Part shown: positions 45,067-55,563 of the stretch, piece by piece
How positions within the stretch are numbered: the stretch's first letter is position 1
Layout: every line of letters starts with the position of its first letter
DNA from: Gammaproteobacteria bacterium HGW-Gammaproteobacteria-15
Lineage (GTDB): Bacteria; Pseudomonadota; Gammaproteobacteria; Enterobacterales; Alteromonadaceae
Reading direction: 5' to 3'
DNA: 64,000 nt
Assembly: GCA_002840125.1 (NCBI GenBank)
Contig: PGZF01000001.1
Location: 997,237 to 1,061,236 of the forward strand
Position numbers and translations under genes: made by a program
The notes under the pieces: generated by a model
The model's database searches: none
What the model saw: only the letters and a program-made list of their open reading frames with translations
Told to the model about the DNA's origin: nothing

Positions 45067-45755
45067 CAGGCAGCTTCTCCGCCGTTAGATACAGCCTGCC
45101 GGTGCAGAATATTAGCAAACTCTTCAACAAAGTTGGCATAGCTGCTTTCAAGCATTTCAACCTGATGGGAAAACTTGTTATAGGCAATTACCGCCGGAAT
45201 CGCAGCAAATAAACCAATCGCCGTGGCAATAAGTGCTTCAGCAATACCCGGTGCTACCATAGACAGCGTAGCTTGTTCTACGGCACCTAAGGCGATAAAT
45301 GAGTTCATAATACCCCATACCGTGCCGAACAGACCGATATAAGGACTGATAGAGCCAACAGTGGCTAAAAACGGTAAGTGCATCTCCAACCGCTCTACCT
45401 CGCGGGACAGGCCAACACGCATTGCGCGCTGAGTGCCTTCCATTACTGCAGCAGGTTGACGACTGTTAGTTTTATGCAAGCGGGCAAATTCTTTAAAACC
45501 GGCTTTAAACAGGGTTTCTAAACCATTGTTTGATGCTCTGGCACTGACTTCGTTATACAATTTAGCTAAGTCGACACCCGACCAGAACTTATCTTCAAAT
45601 TTCTTCGCTTCAACCACAGCTTCACTTAAGGCTTTACGGCGGCGGAAAATCATAGTCCATGACATTACGGACATCGCCAGTAAAATCAGCATGACCAGTT
45701 GCACAACAAAACTGGCTTCGATCAACAAACTTAAAATAGAAATTTCACCTGCCAC
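45066..45755 (-). CDS. tolQ: Tol-Pal system protein TolQ
   Basis: A 229-residue ExbB/TolQ/MotA-family proton-channel subunit with three membrane helices (about 12-38, 130-155, 165-192). [17 protein letters not shown] and [26 protein letters not shown] are the family motifs. It overlaps ybgC by 11 nt. Confidence 0.97.
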   Translation of the reverse strand: MAGEISILSLLIEASFVVQLVMLILLAMSVMSWTMIFRRRKALSEAVVEAKKFEDKFWSGVDLAKLYNEVSARASNNGLETLFKAGFKEFARLHKTNSRQPAAVMEGTQRAMRVGLSREVERLEMHLPFLATVGSISPYIGLFGTVWGIMNSFIALGAVEQATLSMVAPGIAEALIATAIGLFAAIPAVIAYNKFSHQVEMLESSYANFVEEFANILHRQAVSNGGEAA

Positions 45756-46155
45756 GCGCTAACACCTCTGACACTTCGGCCGGAAAAGCCCTGGCCTTCA
45801 TCTCCTGTAATGAAATACAGGCTACTTTAATATGTGCTGAACAGACCAACTCCGCCGCACCATTATGAATATTTTGCTCAAAAACCATACTAGCTTGCTT
45901 TAAGGTACTGATCTGGCTGGAGACCGTCAATAATTCATTAAATCTTGCTGGCTTTTTGTTATCCATTAAAACTTGTGTAACAACAAAAGCGACATTATTT
46001 GACAATAACAAATCCTGCTCAATACCCAGTGCGCGCAACCATTCGGTGCGCGCTCGCTCAAAAAATTTTAAATAATTAGCATAATAAACTATTCCTCCGG
46101 CGTCGGTATCTTCATAGTACACACGCACAGGGAATGTAAAGACTGTTTCTGACAT
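45745..46155 (-). CDS. ybgC: Tol-Pal-associated acyl-CoA thioesterase
   Basis: Hotdog-fold thioesterase of about 136 residues, first gene of the tol-pal cluster. [30 protein letters not shown] contains the catalytic Asp/His-type motif of the 4-hydroxybenzoyl-CoA thioesterase family. The frame extends upstream to 46200, but the family start falls at MSETV (46155); the ribosome site is weak, so ATG 46161 is an alternative. The role in the Tol system is unclear. Confidence 0.94.
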   Translation of the reverse strand: MSETVFTFPVRVYYEDTDAGGIVYYANYLKFFERARTEWLRALGIEQDLLLSNNVAFVVTQVLMDNKKPARFNELLTVSSQISTLKQASMVFEQNIHNGAAELVCSAHIKVACISLQEMKARAFPAEVSEVLARGR

Positions 46156-46199
46156 GAGCATTCGCTTTAATTGCTGCATATGATAAGTAAGCTGGCACA

Positions 46200-46724
46200 C
46201 TAACTCAATTGCCTGACAAGCAGAACGGCAACTATATTTTTCTTCATCAGCTACTTGTAATTTTCATTTGTTTCTGTTGACCCATATAATTTTGTGAGGT
46301 TCCGCAAAAAAATACATTTTTTATTCCTCATTTAACCCTATATGCCAGATACACTTAGTCTAATACCTACCTATGGAAGCCCGATAAAAAGTAATGTGCT
46401 GTATCTTCCACGCTTAAGATTAACCTCAGATGAACACTGCACTTGCAAGGAACCCCTTTCAGAGGTTGGTTAAATTTAATGCTAGGGCACCGTGCACAAG
46501 CATTAGTTTTTTTTATGCTTGGGTGCTAAATTTTCTCGTTTGAAGTAATTACTCGAAATCCTTATCATTGCACCTGTGTTCTGAGCTAGCGCAAGAGTGA
46601 GGCAAGAAGTTACCGCACTTTAGTGAAGATCATTTGGCAGCGAGATTTGTGTTATCACCAAATTTTGTTGCTGTTTAAGCATGTTCCCTGGATTTTTTGA
46701 AGCACTGCTTCAACTTGTTGCATT
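46200..46724 (+). other. 525-bp gene-free stretch with possible structured RNA
   Basis: No convincing protein gene on either strand. The stretch holds the likely ybgC promoter (reading left) and, on the plus strand, several hairpins ahead of a strong terminator: GCACC with CAAGCAT (46487-46503) against ATGCTTG with GGTGC (46515-46526), and TTGAAGC/GCTTCAA (46697-46713). A 16-codon frame starting MLGHRAQALVFFM (46478-46528) overlaps the first hairpin. A TATAAT (46285-46290) lacks a good -35. It does not match 6S, tmRNA, RNase P or SRP RNA. Confidence 0.4.
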
Positions 46725-46751
46725 GCCCGCTTCCTTAAGCGGGCTTTTTTT
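46725..46751 (+). terminator. Strong plus-strand terminator with no upstream protein gene
   Basis: GCCCGCTT (46725-46732), loop CCTT, AAGCGGGC (46737-46744), then seven T. All nearby protein genes are on the minus strand, so it must end an unannotated plus-strand transcript. Confidence 0.85.
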
Positions 46752-46783
46752 ATACCCGTCCCATTTTAACCCGCAGCGTTGTT

Positions 46784-46870
46784 GGCTTCATTCACTCATT
46801 CCAATCACATAGGAAACTATGCTCATGGGACCGCGCAGGCGTCCCAGCTCGCTCATTCGCCGCCTAGCCG
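46784..46870. repeat. Probable intergenic repeat element downstream of ruvB
   Basis: Contains CATAG-gaaa-CTATG (46808-46821) and TGGGAC/GTCCCA (46826-46846) hairpins and ends in CTCGCTCATTCGCCGCC. It lies between a terminator and the ruvB 3' end and has no coding frame. Its composition and paired hairpins resemble short dispersed repeats; a faint CTCGCTCA match occurs at 39045-39052. Confidence 0.4.
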
Positions 46871-46904
46871 CAGATTAAACCGGTTAGGGTATGATTTTAA
46901 TTTG

Positions 46905-47915
46905 CTAATCCGTTTTGGGTAAGTCAAAGCCAAAGTGCTGGTACGCCCGTGGCGAGGCAATACGGCCACGCGGGGTGCGCTGAATAAAGCCCTGTTGTAT
47001 TAAAAAAGGCTCTATTACATCTTCAATGGTGTCTTTCTCTTCACCAATAGCAGCGGCTAAGTTATCTAAACCCACCGGACCGCCCATAAACTTTTCTATA
47101 ATAGCCAGAATAAGCTTACGGTCCATATAGTCGAAGCCTTCGGCATCTACGTCGACCATCAGTAGCGCTTGCGATGCAATCTCTACCGTTACCTCACCAT
47201 TGGCTTTAACCTGGGCATAATCGCGTACACGGCGCAGCAAACGGTTGGCAATACGTGGCGTACCGCGGGAGCGCCGGGCAATCTCTGCCGCTCCGGCTTC
47301 ATCTAACACTAAATTAAGAAAATGCGCCGAGCGCAGAATGATCTGCGTTAATTCTGATACTTTATAGAACTCCAGCCGCTGCACTATACCAAAGCGGTCA
47401 CGCAGTGGTGACGTTAAGGCGCCGGCCCGCGTAGTTGCACCTACTAAGGTAAAAGGCGGTAAATCCAGTTTAATAGAGCGCGCGGCAGGGCCTTCGCCTA
47501 TCATAATATCCAGCTGATAGTCTTCCATCGCCGGATAGAGGATTTCTTCCACTACCGGGCTTAAGCGGTGGATTTCGTCAATAAACAGCACATCATTTGG
47601 CTCAAGGTTGGTTAGCAGTGCTGCTAAGTCACCGGCTTTTTCCAGCACCGGGCCGGAAGTAGTTTTAATATTTACACCCATTTCATTGGCGACAATCATC
47701 GCCAGCGTGGTTTTACCCAAACCCGGCGGGCCAAATATCAGCAGGTGATCCAATGGATCGCCGCGCCCGCGGGCCGCTTCAATAAAAATCGCCATCTGCT
47801 GGCAGACATGCTCTTGCCCGGTGTAATCGGCCAGGGTTTTTGGCCTTATTGCCCGGTCAATCACCTCATCTTCACGGGTGGCACTGGTTTGAATTAAACG
47901 ATCAGCTTCTATCAT
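46905..47915 (-). CDS. ruvB: Holliday junction helicase RuvB
   Basis: AAA+ motor that drives branch migration with RuvA. The 336-residue protein has Walker [12 protein letters not shown], Walker [11 protein letters not shown], sensor GATTRAG, the arginine-finger region TSPLRDRFG, and a winged-helix C-terminal domain with TPRGRIAS. It lies 3 nt after ruvA. Confidence 0.98.
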   Translation of the reverse strand: MIEADRLIQTSATREDEVIDRAIRPKTLADYTGQEHVCQQMAIFIEAARGRGDPLDHLLIFGPPGLGKTTLAMIVANEMGVNIKTTSGPVLEKAGDLAALLTNLEPNDVLFIDEIHRLSPVVEEILYPAMEDYQLDIMIGEGPAARSIKLDLPPFTLVGATTRAGALTSPLRDRFGIVQRLEFYKVSELTQIILRSAHFLNLVLDEAGAAEIARRSRGTPRIANRLLRRVRDYAQVKANGEVTVEIASQALLMVDVDAEGFDYMDRKLILAIIEKFMGGPVGLDNLAAAIGEEKDTIEDVIEPFLIQQGFIQRTPRGRIASPRAYQHFGFDLPKTD

Positions 47916-47918
47916 GGT

Positions 47919-48539
47919 TTACATCATGCTCCGCAGCGCCGCTTTAATCAGCTGTTCACTGCTCATACCGCTTTGTTTAACCTTTTGCACAGCTTTATCG
48001 GCCTGCAACTGGCTGTAACCCAGCGATACCAGCGCGCTGGCGGCATCTTGTTCGGCACTTTGCTCCGGGCTGAAAATCGCGTCATCGTCCTGTAACACTA
48101 AGCCATCGGTAACCGGCGTATTCGGCGCAATGCCCCAGTCTTTTAACCGGTCACGCATTTCTACCACTAAACGCTCTGCCGTTTTCTTACCCACGCCTGG
48201 TAACTTAACCAGGGTGCTGACATCATCTGACTGCACGCAGCGGACAAATTGTTGTGCTGTCATACCGGATAATATGGTTAGTGCCAGTTTGGGCCCCACA
48301 CCGTTAGCTTTAATTAGCTGACGAAACAGCGCGCGCTCAGCCTGATTAACAAAGCCGTACAGCAGCTGCGCATCTTCGCGTACAACGAAATGGGTATAAA
48401 TAGTGGCTTCAACACCGGTAGCCGGCAGCTGATAAAAACTGGTCAGCGGCAACTGTACTTCATAGCCGACACCGGCCACTTCTATTAATAGATCCGGTGC
48501 CTGCTTTTCCAGCAGAATACCGCGTAAACGTCCAATCAT
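47919..48539 (-). CDS. ruvA: Holliday junction protein RuvA
   Basis: A 206-residue junction-binding tetramer subunit. N-terminal OB fold ([17 protein letters not shown]), tandem helix-hairpin-helix motifs ([13 protein letters not shown] and [16 protein letters not shown]), a flexible acidic linker (about 140-160) and the C-terminal RuvB-binding domain ([16 protein letters not shown]). Confidence 0.98.
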   Translation of the reverse strand: MIGRLRGILLEKQAPDLLIEVAGVGYEVQLPLTSFYQLPATGVEATIYTHFVVREDAQLLYGFVNQAERALFRQLIKANGVGPKLALTILSGMTAQQFVRCVQSDDVSTLVKLPGVGKKTAERLVVEMRDRLKDWGIAPNTPVTDGLVLQDDDAIFSPEQSAEQDAASALVSLGYSQLQADKAVQKVKQSGMSSEQLIKAALRSMM

Positions 48540-48573
48540 AAGGTCTGCTTATAGAATAAGGTGATAAATCCGC

Positions 48574-49098
48574 TTAGCGTAGCCGGCCGCGTACGGTTTT
48601 ACGCGCCTGGCCGGCCAAGCTGATTAAACTCTGTTGAGTATGCCCATGACACAGCGCTACTGCAAGCGCGTCGGCAGCGTCGGCCTGGGGGTTAGCCGGT
48701 AATTTAAGTAAGGTACGCACCATATGTTGTACCTGGGCTTTGTCGGCGGCACCAGTGCCGACCACCGACTGCTTAACCTGGCGTGCTGAATATTCATACA
48801 CCTCAAGCCCGGCATGTTTGGCAGCAACAATAGCCGCACCGCGCGCCTGCCCCAGCTTTAAAGCAGAGTCGGCATTACGCGCCATAAACACCTGCTCAAT
48901 AGCAAAAATAGTCGGCCGGGTTTGAGTGATAATTTCGCTGACGCCATTGAAAATATCCAGCAGGCGTTCAGGCAGTAAATCGGTGGTGGTCAGCCGGATA
49001 CAACCGCTGGCGACGTACTCAAACTTCATGCCTACCTGGCGCACGACGCCATAGCCGGTTAAGCGGCTGCCCGGATCAATTCCGAGAATAATATTCAC
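48574..49098 (-). CDS. ruvC: Holliday junction resolvase RuvC
   Basis: A 174-residue endonuclease that cuts four-way junctions. Catalytic acidic residues are visible in [14 protein letters not shown] (first Asp), FAIEQVFM (Glu), and [11 protein letters not shown] (Asp pair). Precedes ruvA in the order aspS-yebC-ruvC-ruvA-ruvB. Confidence 0.98.
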   Translation of the reverse strand: MNIILGIDPGSRLTGYGVVRQVGMKFEYVASGCIRLTTTDLLPERLLDIFNGVSEIITQTRPTIFAIEQVFMARNADSALKLGQARGAAIVAAKHAGLEVYEYSARQVKQSVVGTGAADKAQVQHMVRTLLKLPANPQADAADALAVALCHGHTQQSLISLAGQARKTVRGRLR

Positions 49099-49111
49099 TG
49101 TTGCGCCACGC

Positions 49112-49855
49112 TTAACCGTGCTCAGCCATCAGCTCGTCACTGATATCGGCATTGTGATAAACGTTTTGCACATCGTCTGAGTCTTCCAACTGGTCGAGCA
49201 GTTTAAAAAACGCTGCAACATGATCGGCATCTACCTCAGCGCGGGTTGCAGGTATTAACGTTACTTCGCTGCTATCTGGTATAAAACCGGCGGCTATCAG
49301 CGCGTCTTTCACGTCATTAAACTGCTCTGCTGCAGTCAGCACTTCAAAGCTGCCATCATCATGACTGACAATATCTTCGGCACCGGCATTGAGTGCCGCT
49401 TCCATCAGGCTGTCTTCATCCACGCCTGGAGCAAATATCAGTACGCCACGGCGACTGAACAAATAAGCTACTGAGCCACTGGTACCCAGGCTGCCGCCGG
49501 CTTTAGTAAAAGCGTGGCGTACATCGGCTACTGTACGTTTATGGTTGTCGGTCATGGTTTCAACAATTACCGCCACACCATTGGGGCCATAGCCTTCGTA
49601 TACCAACTCTTCGTAGTTTTCGCCCTCACTGGCACCGGCACCGCGTTTTATCGCGCGGTCTATGGTGTCGCGGGTCATATTTTCTGACAGGGCTTTATCT
49701 ACCGCCAAACGCAGCCGCGGGTTGGCGCTAACATCCGGGTTTAAACGGGCCGCGACGGTTAGCTCGCGGATAATTTTGGTGAATATTTTATTTTTTTTCG
49801 CATCCTGACGGGCTTTGCGATGCTTCATGTTCGCCCATTTACTATGGCCGGCCAT
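49112..49855 (-). CDS. yebC: Canonical YebC-family protein
   Basis: A 247-residue protein beginning [27 protein letters not shown], the hallmark of canonical Yeb[22 protein letters not shown] and [12 protein letters not shown] are also conserved. The family helps ribosomes past difficult sequences and was earlier annotated as a DNA-binding regulator. Lies between aspS and ruvC, the usual gammaproteobacterial position. Confidence 0.97.
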   Translation of the reverse strand: MAGHSKWANMKHRKARQDAKKNKIFTKIIRELTVAARLNPDVSANPRLRLAVDKALSENMTRDTIDRAIKRGAGASEGENYEELVYEGYGPNGVAVIVETMTDNHKRTVADVRHAFTKAGGSLGTSGSVAYLFSRRGVLIFAPGVDEDSLMEAALNAGAEDIVSHDDGSFEVLTAAEQFNDVKDALIAAGFIPDSSEVTLIPATRAEVDADHVAAFFKLLDQLEDSDDVQNVYHNADISDELMAEHG

Positions 49856-49916
49856 CAGTTACTCCTTAATTGTGGCAGCCAGATTGCTGCCACGGTGTTG
49901 CAGGTAAAATTAAAAC

Positions 49917-51695
49917 TTATTGCGCTTTAGCCACCACTGCGATACCCAGCTCAGCCAGTTGCACCGGGTTAGCGACGCCGGGGGCATCAGTTAACGGACA
50001 GGCAGCAGTGGCGGTTTTAGGGAACGCCATCACATCACGAATTGACGTAGCGCCAGTCATTAACATGACTAAACGATCCAGACCGAAAGCCAAACCGGCG
50101 TGCGGTGGCGCACCGTATTTTAATGCTTCGAGCAGGAAGCCAAATTTCTCTGCCGCCTCTTCATCGCTAATGCCCAATAAGGTAAATACTTTAGCTTGTA
50201 CTTCAGCAGTGTGAATACGCACCGAACCGCCACCTAACTCGGTACCGTTTAATACCATATCGTAGGCATTAGACAGCAGTTTACCCAGCTCAAGTTCACT
50301 ATTAGCGGTATTTAAAAACGCCGCCGTATCCAGTGGTGAGGTAAAGGGGTGATGCACAGCCGAGAAACTGCCGTCGTCATTTTCTTCAAACATCGGGAAG
50401 TCCACTACCCACAGCGGCTTCCAGCCAGGCTGGGTAATGCCTAAATCTTCCCCCAGCTTTAAGCGCAACGCACCCATGGCTTCACAGACAACTTTGTAGC
50501 TGTCGGCACCGAAGAAAATTAAATCGCCGTTGGCGGCAGCGGTACGGGCAATAATAGTGGTAATAATGTCTGGTGTTAAAAACTTGGCAACCGGCGATTG
50601 CACGCCATCAGCGCCTGCTGCAACATCATTCACCTTCATCCAGGCTAAGCCTTTAGCACCGTAGATGCCAACAAAACTGGTGTAGTTGTCGATATCTTTA
50701 CGCGATACTTTTTCGGCAGCGCCCGGTACTTTAAGGGCTACTACACGGCCTTTGGCATCGTTAGCCGGGCCGGAGAACACTTTAAATTCAACGTCTTTGA
50801 GTAAATCGGCCACATCGACAAACTGCATCGGGTTGCGCAGGTCAGGCTTGTCTGAGCCATACAGGCGCATGGCTTCCCAGTATTGCATCCGAGGCATCTT
50901 ACCTAAATCGACACCCAGCAACTGGTTAAACATCTGTTGCACCATCTGCTCGGTCACTGCCATGACCTGCTCGGCACTCATAAAAGAGGTTTCAATATCA
51001 ATCTGGGTAAATTCCGGCTGGCGATCAGCACGTAAGTCTTCATCACGGAAACATTTTACAATTTGGTAGTAACGGTCCAGGCCTGACATCATCAGCAATT
51101 GTTTAAACAACTGCGGTGATTGTGGCAGCGCAAAAAACTGGCCCTTGTGCGTGCGGCTTGGCACTAAATAGTCGCGCGCGCCTTCCGGCGTCGCTTTGGT
51201 CAGAATGGGTGTTTCAACATCCATAAAGCCGTGGCTGTCCATAAAGTTACGCACAAAGCTGGTAACGCGGGCGCGAAACTTTAACCGATCGCTCATCAGC
51301 GGCCGGCGCAGGTCAAGGTAGCGGTACTTTAAGCGCTGCTCTTCGCTGTTGTTCTGGTTGGAGTCCAGCGGCAGCGGTGCGGCTTTATTAAGAATAACCA
51401 ACTCACTGGCATACACTTCTACTGCGCCGGTGGCCATATCTTTGTTAATCTGAGAATCCGGCCGTGCCCGTACCTGGCCTTTAATTTGAATACAGAATTC
51501 ATTGCGCAGTGTATAGGCAACGTCAAACAGGTCTTTTAAATCCGGGTCGCAAACCACCTGCACCATGCCTTCACGGTCGCGCAGGTCTAAGAAAATTAAA
51601 CCACCCAGATCGCGGCGCCGGTTAACCCAGCCGCATAAAGACACTTGTTGCCCAACATGTTGTGCGGTTAATAAACCGCAATAATGGCTACGCAT
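49917..51695 (-). CDS. aspS: Aspartyl-tRNA synthetase
   Basis: A 592-residue bacterial-type AspRS: N-terminal OB anticodon-binding domain ([21 protein letters not shown]), class II core with [18 protein letters not shown] (motif 2), an inserted GAD domain (about 290-420), and motif 3 [15 protein letters not shown] near the C-terminus. First gene of the aspS-yebC-ruvCAB cluster. Confidence 0.98.
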   Translation of the reverse strand: MRSHYCGLLTAQHVGQQVSLCGWVNRRRDLGGLIFLDLRDREGMVQVVCDPDLKDLFDVAYTLRNEFCIQIKGQVRARPDSQINKDMATGAVEVYASELVILNKAAPLPLDSNQNNSEEQRLKYRYLDLRRPLMSDRLKFRARVTSFVRNFMDSHGFMDVETPILTKATPEGARDYLVPSRTHKGQFFALPQSPQLFKQLLMMSGLDRYYQIVKCFRDEDLRADRQPEFTQIDIETSFMSAEQVMAVTEQMVQQMFNQLLGVDLGKMPRMQYWEAMRLYGSDKPDLRNPMQFVDVADLLKDVEFKVFSGPANDAKGRVVALKVPGAAEKVSRKDIDNYTSFVGIYGAKGLAWMKVNDVAAGADGVQSPVAKFLTPDIITTIIARTAAANGDLIFFGADSYKVVCEAMGALRLKLGEDLGITQPGWKPLWVVDFPMFEENDDGSFSAVHHPFTSPLDTAAFLNTANSELELGKLLSNAYDMVLNGTELGGGSVRIHTAEVQAKVFTLLGISDEEAAEKFGFLLEALKYGAPPHAGLAFGLDRLVMLMTGATSIRDVMAFPKTATAACPLTDAPGVANPVQLAELGIAVVAKAQ

Positions 51696-51778
51696 TAAAC
51701 CTTCCTTCTACCTTGCTAATCAGCGGTACTAAAATGACGGCTAATTATATAGAAATGACGCCTAATGTCACTGCCCGC

Positions 51779-54601
51779 TTACGAAAACACCGAACGGGAA
51801 AAACAATACTGATTCTTGCCTTGCTGCTTAACCCGGTACATCAGGCTGTCGGCCACTTTCAGCAATTTGGCACTGTCGGTACCATCATCCGGATATACGG
51901 CAATACCGATGCTGGCACCTATCTTAATCTCACCTACCGAGAGGGTTACCGGTTGGCTTAGCTGGTGCAGAATTTTCTCTGCCACTATAGCGGCATCTTC
52001 ACGGCTGAGCAGGCCGGTGAGTAACACCACAAATTCATCGCCGCCAAAACGGGCCACAGTATCGCTTTTTCTGACCGCGTCTTTGAGTATCAAAGCAAGT
52101 TTTAGCAGCAGCTCATCACCTACATCATGGCCGTAAAGATCATTTACCTCTTTAAAACCGTCCAGGTCGATAAATAACAACGCCAGAATTTCATTGTGCC
52201 GGGCATGTTGTAACAGAGCCTGCTCTATCCGCTCTTTAATCAGGCCACGATTAGGTAATTGTGTTAAATCATCATGAGTGGCCATAAAACGCATTTTTTG
52301 TTCGGCTTGCCGGCGCAAACGTACTTCTTTGCGCAACGACAAATTCCAGATCACAAAAAAGGTCAGCAACGCCAATGCCGCGCCACCAATTTGCCACATC
52401 ATGCGGTTAAACTGAGCTTTGTTAATGCCCTGCGTGATCTGAAAGCTAAACCACTTTTGATACAACTGCTGCCGCTCTGCCTGGCCGATGCTGCGCAGCC
52501 CCTTGTTGAGGATCTCTAATAACGGCTGGTAATCATTGCGTACCGCAATCAACGATGGGTAAGACGGTAAATCATCCAGCACCTGCACGCGCAGATACAT
52601 ATAGCCAGTCTGGCGCAACATTTCGCTGGCAGCTTCAACGGAATCAATAACAAAATCGACTTCGTGCTGCAGCAGAAGATCCAGCCCATGACGCAAGTCA
52701 GCAACAGGCTTTACGTCAATTTGTGGATAAGCATCATTGAGGTGTTTAGCCAATTGATAGTCTTTGTATATTGCCACCCGTTTACCATTCAGATCAGCGG
52801 TACTGACCACTGTTGCCACATCTCCCCTGCTGAGAGCCGCCCATTGTATTGACCAGAACTCATCGCTAAACACGGCATAACTTTTACGATCGTCCCGCTG
52901 CGAAACATTAGCAATAAGGTCGAGCTTTTTTTGCTGTAAGTCGGCCAGCATAACGTCGAACTGGCTGTAAACGTTGATGTCAAAATCAATATTCATGCGC
53001 TTGCTGAGTAAATTAAACATATCAACGGTAACACCTGCCGGGTTGCCATCCTCATCGACAAATTCCATTGGTGCCCAGTCACTGAGCATACCAACACGCA
53101 GCTTGCTATGGTTGCTCAGCCAGTCGGTTTCTTTAAAAGATAACGGTACTTTGTCGCGAAAAGCCGCAAAATAATATTGCGATTTATCCGTGATCCAACG
53201 CTGCTCTGCCTGTATCAGCGTGTCCAGCTTCAACGCTGTAAAACCTTGCCGGATCTGCTCTGCCAACTCAGGTTTATCCGCTCTGACCAGGCTGTACAAA
53301 GGCGAGCTGACACTGCTTGATTCCAGCCTGTTAAAACTGTCCCAAACGTTTAATTGCTGTAAGCGCATTGGCATAGTGGTAGAGGCACCAAAAAAACCCA
53401 GCAGTTCTTCGCTTAACGAGGCGTCCAGCATCTCATTCAGGGTGCGATACCTGACAAACTCCAATTGTGGATAGCGCATCTGTAACTCGGCTACATAAGG
53501 CGCATTTTCAAACACCCCGACTTTACCGGTACTGGTGTCGTCTAACTGTTTTAGCTGCAATTTTGCCGGGCTGAAGAATTCTGAATTAAAACTGTATAGC
53601 TGATGTGCATCCAGCAGATTGTCGGGCAGACCTTTGTTGTCAGGAAAAGCCACCACTACATCAATCCGGCCTTTTTGCAGGTTGCTCAGATTATTGAATG
53701 AAGTGTCTGGTACAAAAGCGATTTTTGTACCGGTTTGCTCAGACCAGTGTTGCCACATATCCACAAACAGCCCCTGCGCCTCGCCCTGCAGCGAGACATG
53801 CATATATGGCTGGTTATCAATAGACACGCCAAGCAACAAAGTATCCTGCTCTGCAGGCACTCCCAGCCAACGTCTTTCCAGCTCATCAAGAAAGCTACGG
53901 TTAAGCCGCGCAGTTGCCTCAGCCAACTGTTGTGCCAGCTGCTTATTGGCAGGCAGCACCGCATATACCAGCTCCATCTTGCGCAATGCAATACGGCGGA
54001 ACAAAGGAAACTTACGGTTAAGCTCTTCATAGCGGGGGTCTTGCGTAGGCAGCCGGTCCAGACCGGTAAAAGCGGCCACTTTTCCATCAAGAGCAGCCTG
54101 ATACAAGGCAGTAATATTAGGAAAATACATAAAGTTGCCTTGCGGCAATTGTTGTTTTAACGCTGCCAGATGGCCGGTATTTTCTACCACACCTATTACG
54201 AAGGGTTGTAGGTCTGTTAACGAGTTAACCCCGGTTAAATCGCGCATGACGTAGATATTGCTAAACGCCTCAATATTAAGCTCTGTAAGCTTAAACAGAG
54301 CACTGCGCTCTGGCGTGCTGGCCATAGCACCATGCAATTGCACATCGCCTTGTTGCAACAGCTTTAAGGTGTCTGGCCAATCGGCAGCAATAAAGTCTAT
54401 CTGAATGTTTTCCTGGCGGCCCACTTCGCGCCAGTAATCAACGGCCAGCCCGGCTACTTCATCGTCAGAATTGGTAAACATATAAGGATAAGTGTCTGCA
54501 CTTAACGCCACCTGCAACCTTGCAGGTAAGCCGGTTTCAGACGCATAAGTATGTGCCAGCGACAACATCAGCAACAAAGCTAAGATAGATTTACCAATCA
54601 T
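51779..54601 (-). CDS. Periplasmic-sensor diguanylate cyclase with tandem SBP_bac_3 domains
   Basis: A 940-residue protein: signal peptide or anchor (about 1-20), three consecutive solute-binding (SBP_bac_3-like) modules (about 25-245, 255-480, 500-725), one membrane helix (about 735-757) and a GGDEF domain with intact GGDEF (853-857) and an RKSD inhibitory site just before. It probably turns periplasmic amino-acid or similar ligand binding into cyclic di-GMP. The three modules share SVLRVGMLSDWAP-like starts but are diverged. No EAL domain. Divergent from the DUF72 gene. Confidence 0.9.
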   Translation of the reverse strand: MIGKSILALLLMLSLAHTYASETGLPARLQVALSADTYPYMFTNSDDEVAGLAVDYWREVGRQENIQIDFIAADWPDTLKLLQQGDVQLHGAMASTPERSALFKLTELNIEAFSNIYVMRDLTGVNSLTDLQPFVIGVVENTGHLAALKQQLPQGNFMYFPNITALYQAALDGKVAAFTGLDRLPTQDPRYEELNRKFPLFRRIALRKMELVYAVLPANKQLAQQLAEATARLNRSFLDELERRWLGVPAEQDTLLLGVSIDNQPYMHVSLQGEAQGLFVDMWQHWSEQTGTKIAFVPDTSFNNLSNLQKGRIDVVVAFPDNKGLPDNLLDAHQLYSFNSEFFSPAKLQLKQLDDTSTGKVGVFENAPYVAELQMRYPQLEFVRYRTLNEMLDASLSEELLGFFGASTTMPMRLQQLNVWDSFNRLESSSVSSPLYSLVRADKPELAEQIRQGFTALKLDTLIQAEQRWITDKSQYYFAAFRDKVPLSFKETDWLSNHSKLRVGMLSDWAPMEFVDEDGNPAGVTVDMFNLLSKRMNIDFDINVYSQFDVMLADLQQKKLDLIANVSQRDDRKSYAVFSDEFWSIQWAALSRGDVATVVSTADLNGKRVAIYKDYQLAKHLNDAYPQIDVKPVADLRHGLDLLLQHEVDFVIDSVEAASEMLRQTGYMYLRVQVLDDLPSYPSLIAVRNDYQPLLEILNKGLRSIGQAERQQLYQKWFSFQITQGINKAQFNRMMWQIGGAALALLTFFVIWNLSLRKEVRLRRQAEQKMRFMATHDDLTQLPNRGLIKERIEQALLQHARHNEILALLFIDLDGFKEVNDLYGHDVGDELLLKLALILKDAVRKSDTVARFGGDEFVVLLTGLLSREDAAIVAEKILHQLSQPVTLSVGEIKIGASIGIAVYPDDGTDSAKLLKVADSLMYRVKQQGKNQYCFSRSVFS

Positions 54602-54667
54602 TATGTTATGCTTCCCAGCCTTAGTCTGTTAGTTGTACGCCGCCACGGGAGTAAGGTCAAGTCAGCT

Positions 54668-55504
54668 ATGTTATATCTCGGCTGCCCGGTATGGGCCAAC
54701 CCAAAATGGAAAAATGCGATCTACACTGCAGACGCAAAAGCAACCGACTTTTTGCCGCAATATGCCCGTTATTTTAACAGTGCTGAGGGCAACACCACCT
54801 TTTATGCTGATCCCTCAGATGACACATTAAAGCGCTGGCAGCAAGACACGCCTGAGCACTACCGTTTTACTTTAAAAGTGCCGCAGCGCATCAGCCATCA
54901 TGGCGGTGCAGACAGCCTGCTGCAACTGGCAGACTGGCTTAAACGCATGGCTGTGCTTGGCCAGAAGCTGGCGCTGGTGCATTTGCAACTGCCCGCCCGC
55001 ACAGGCCCGGCCGACTTTGGCCAAATCAGTACCCTGGTTGAACAGATTAGCCAACACTGCCGCTGTGCGCTGGAAGTACGCCATCCGGCTTTTTTTGACA
55101 AAGGCCAATATGAAATTCAGCTGCACAAAATGTTGCAGCACTATCAAGCTGAGCGCGTAGTAATCGACAGCAGAGCCTTATTTTCTGTGCCGGCAACCAC
55201 TCAGGCCTTAATTGATGCCCAGGCCAAAAAACCACGGGTACCGGTGCATGCAATAAGTTTCAGCCAAACGCCTATGTTAAGGTTTATCGGTACTGATGAT
55301 ATGGCAGTAAACCGGCAGTTTTATCAGCCATGGCTTACTAAAGTGCAGCAATGGCTCGATGAAGGCAAAAGCCCTTTTTGCTTTTTTCATACGCCGGATA
55401 ACCATTTAGCGCCACAACTATGCCGCCAGTTTGCACAGGATTTAGCTTACGCCCACAGCTGCCTCGCGCCCTGGCCCGGCGAGCAGCAATTCAGTTTGCT
55501 GTAG
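54668..55504 (+). CDS. DUF72-family (YecE-like) protein
   Basis: A 278-residue TIM-barrel-like protein of the DUF72/YecE family: YLGCPVWANPKWK, YARYFNSAEGNTTFYADPS and FTLKVPQRISH, with a later LEVRHPAFF segment. Function unknown. The ATG at 54668 is chosen because AAGG lies upstream and it gives the family N-terminus; an upstream frame from 54608 runs into the divergent gene's leader. Followed closely by cmoA, as often seen in relatives. Confidence 0.88.
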   Translation: MLYLGCPVWANPKWKNAIYTADAKATDFLPQYARYFNSAEGNTTFYADPSDDTLKRWQQDTPEHYRFTLKVPQRISHHGGADSLLQLADWLKRMAVLGQKLALVHLQLPARTGPADFGQISTLVEQISQHCRCALEVRHPAFFDKGQYEIQLHKMLQHYQAERVVIDSRALFSVPATTQALIDAQAKKPRVPVHAISFSQTPMLRFIGTDDMAVNRQFYQPWLTKVQQWLDEGKSPFCFFHTPDNHLAPQLCRQFAQDLAYAHSCLAPWPGEQQFSLL

Positions 55505-55521
55505 TTTTGCGATATTTAAGG

Positions 55522-55533
55522 TAAAATAGCGCC
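55522..55533 (+). promoter_or_regulatory. -10 element upstream of cmoA
   Basis: TAAAAT (55522-55527) is followed directly by AGCGCC, 36 nt before the cmoA start. No convincing -35. Confidence 0.4.
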
Positions 55534-55563
55534 ACTTACACTGCTTTCTACCGACAAGTTTTT

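Noticed and set aside
46478-46528. 16-codon frame MLGHRAQALVFFMLGC as a leader peptide
   Set aside because: It overlaps a hairpin and has only a distant GAGG; no following regulated gene. Kept only as a note in the gap description.
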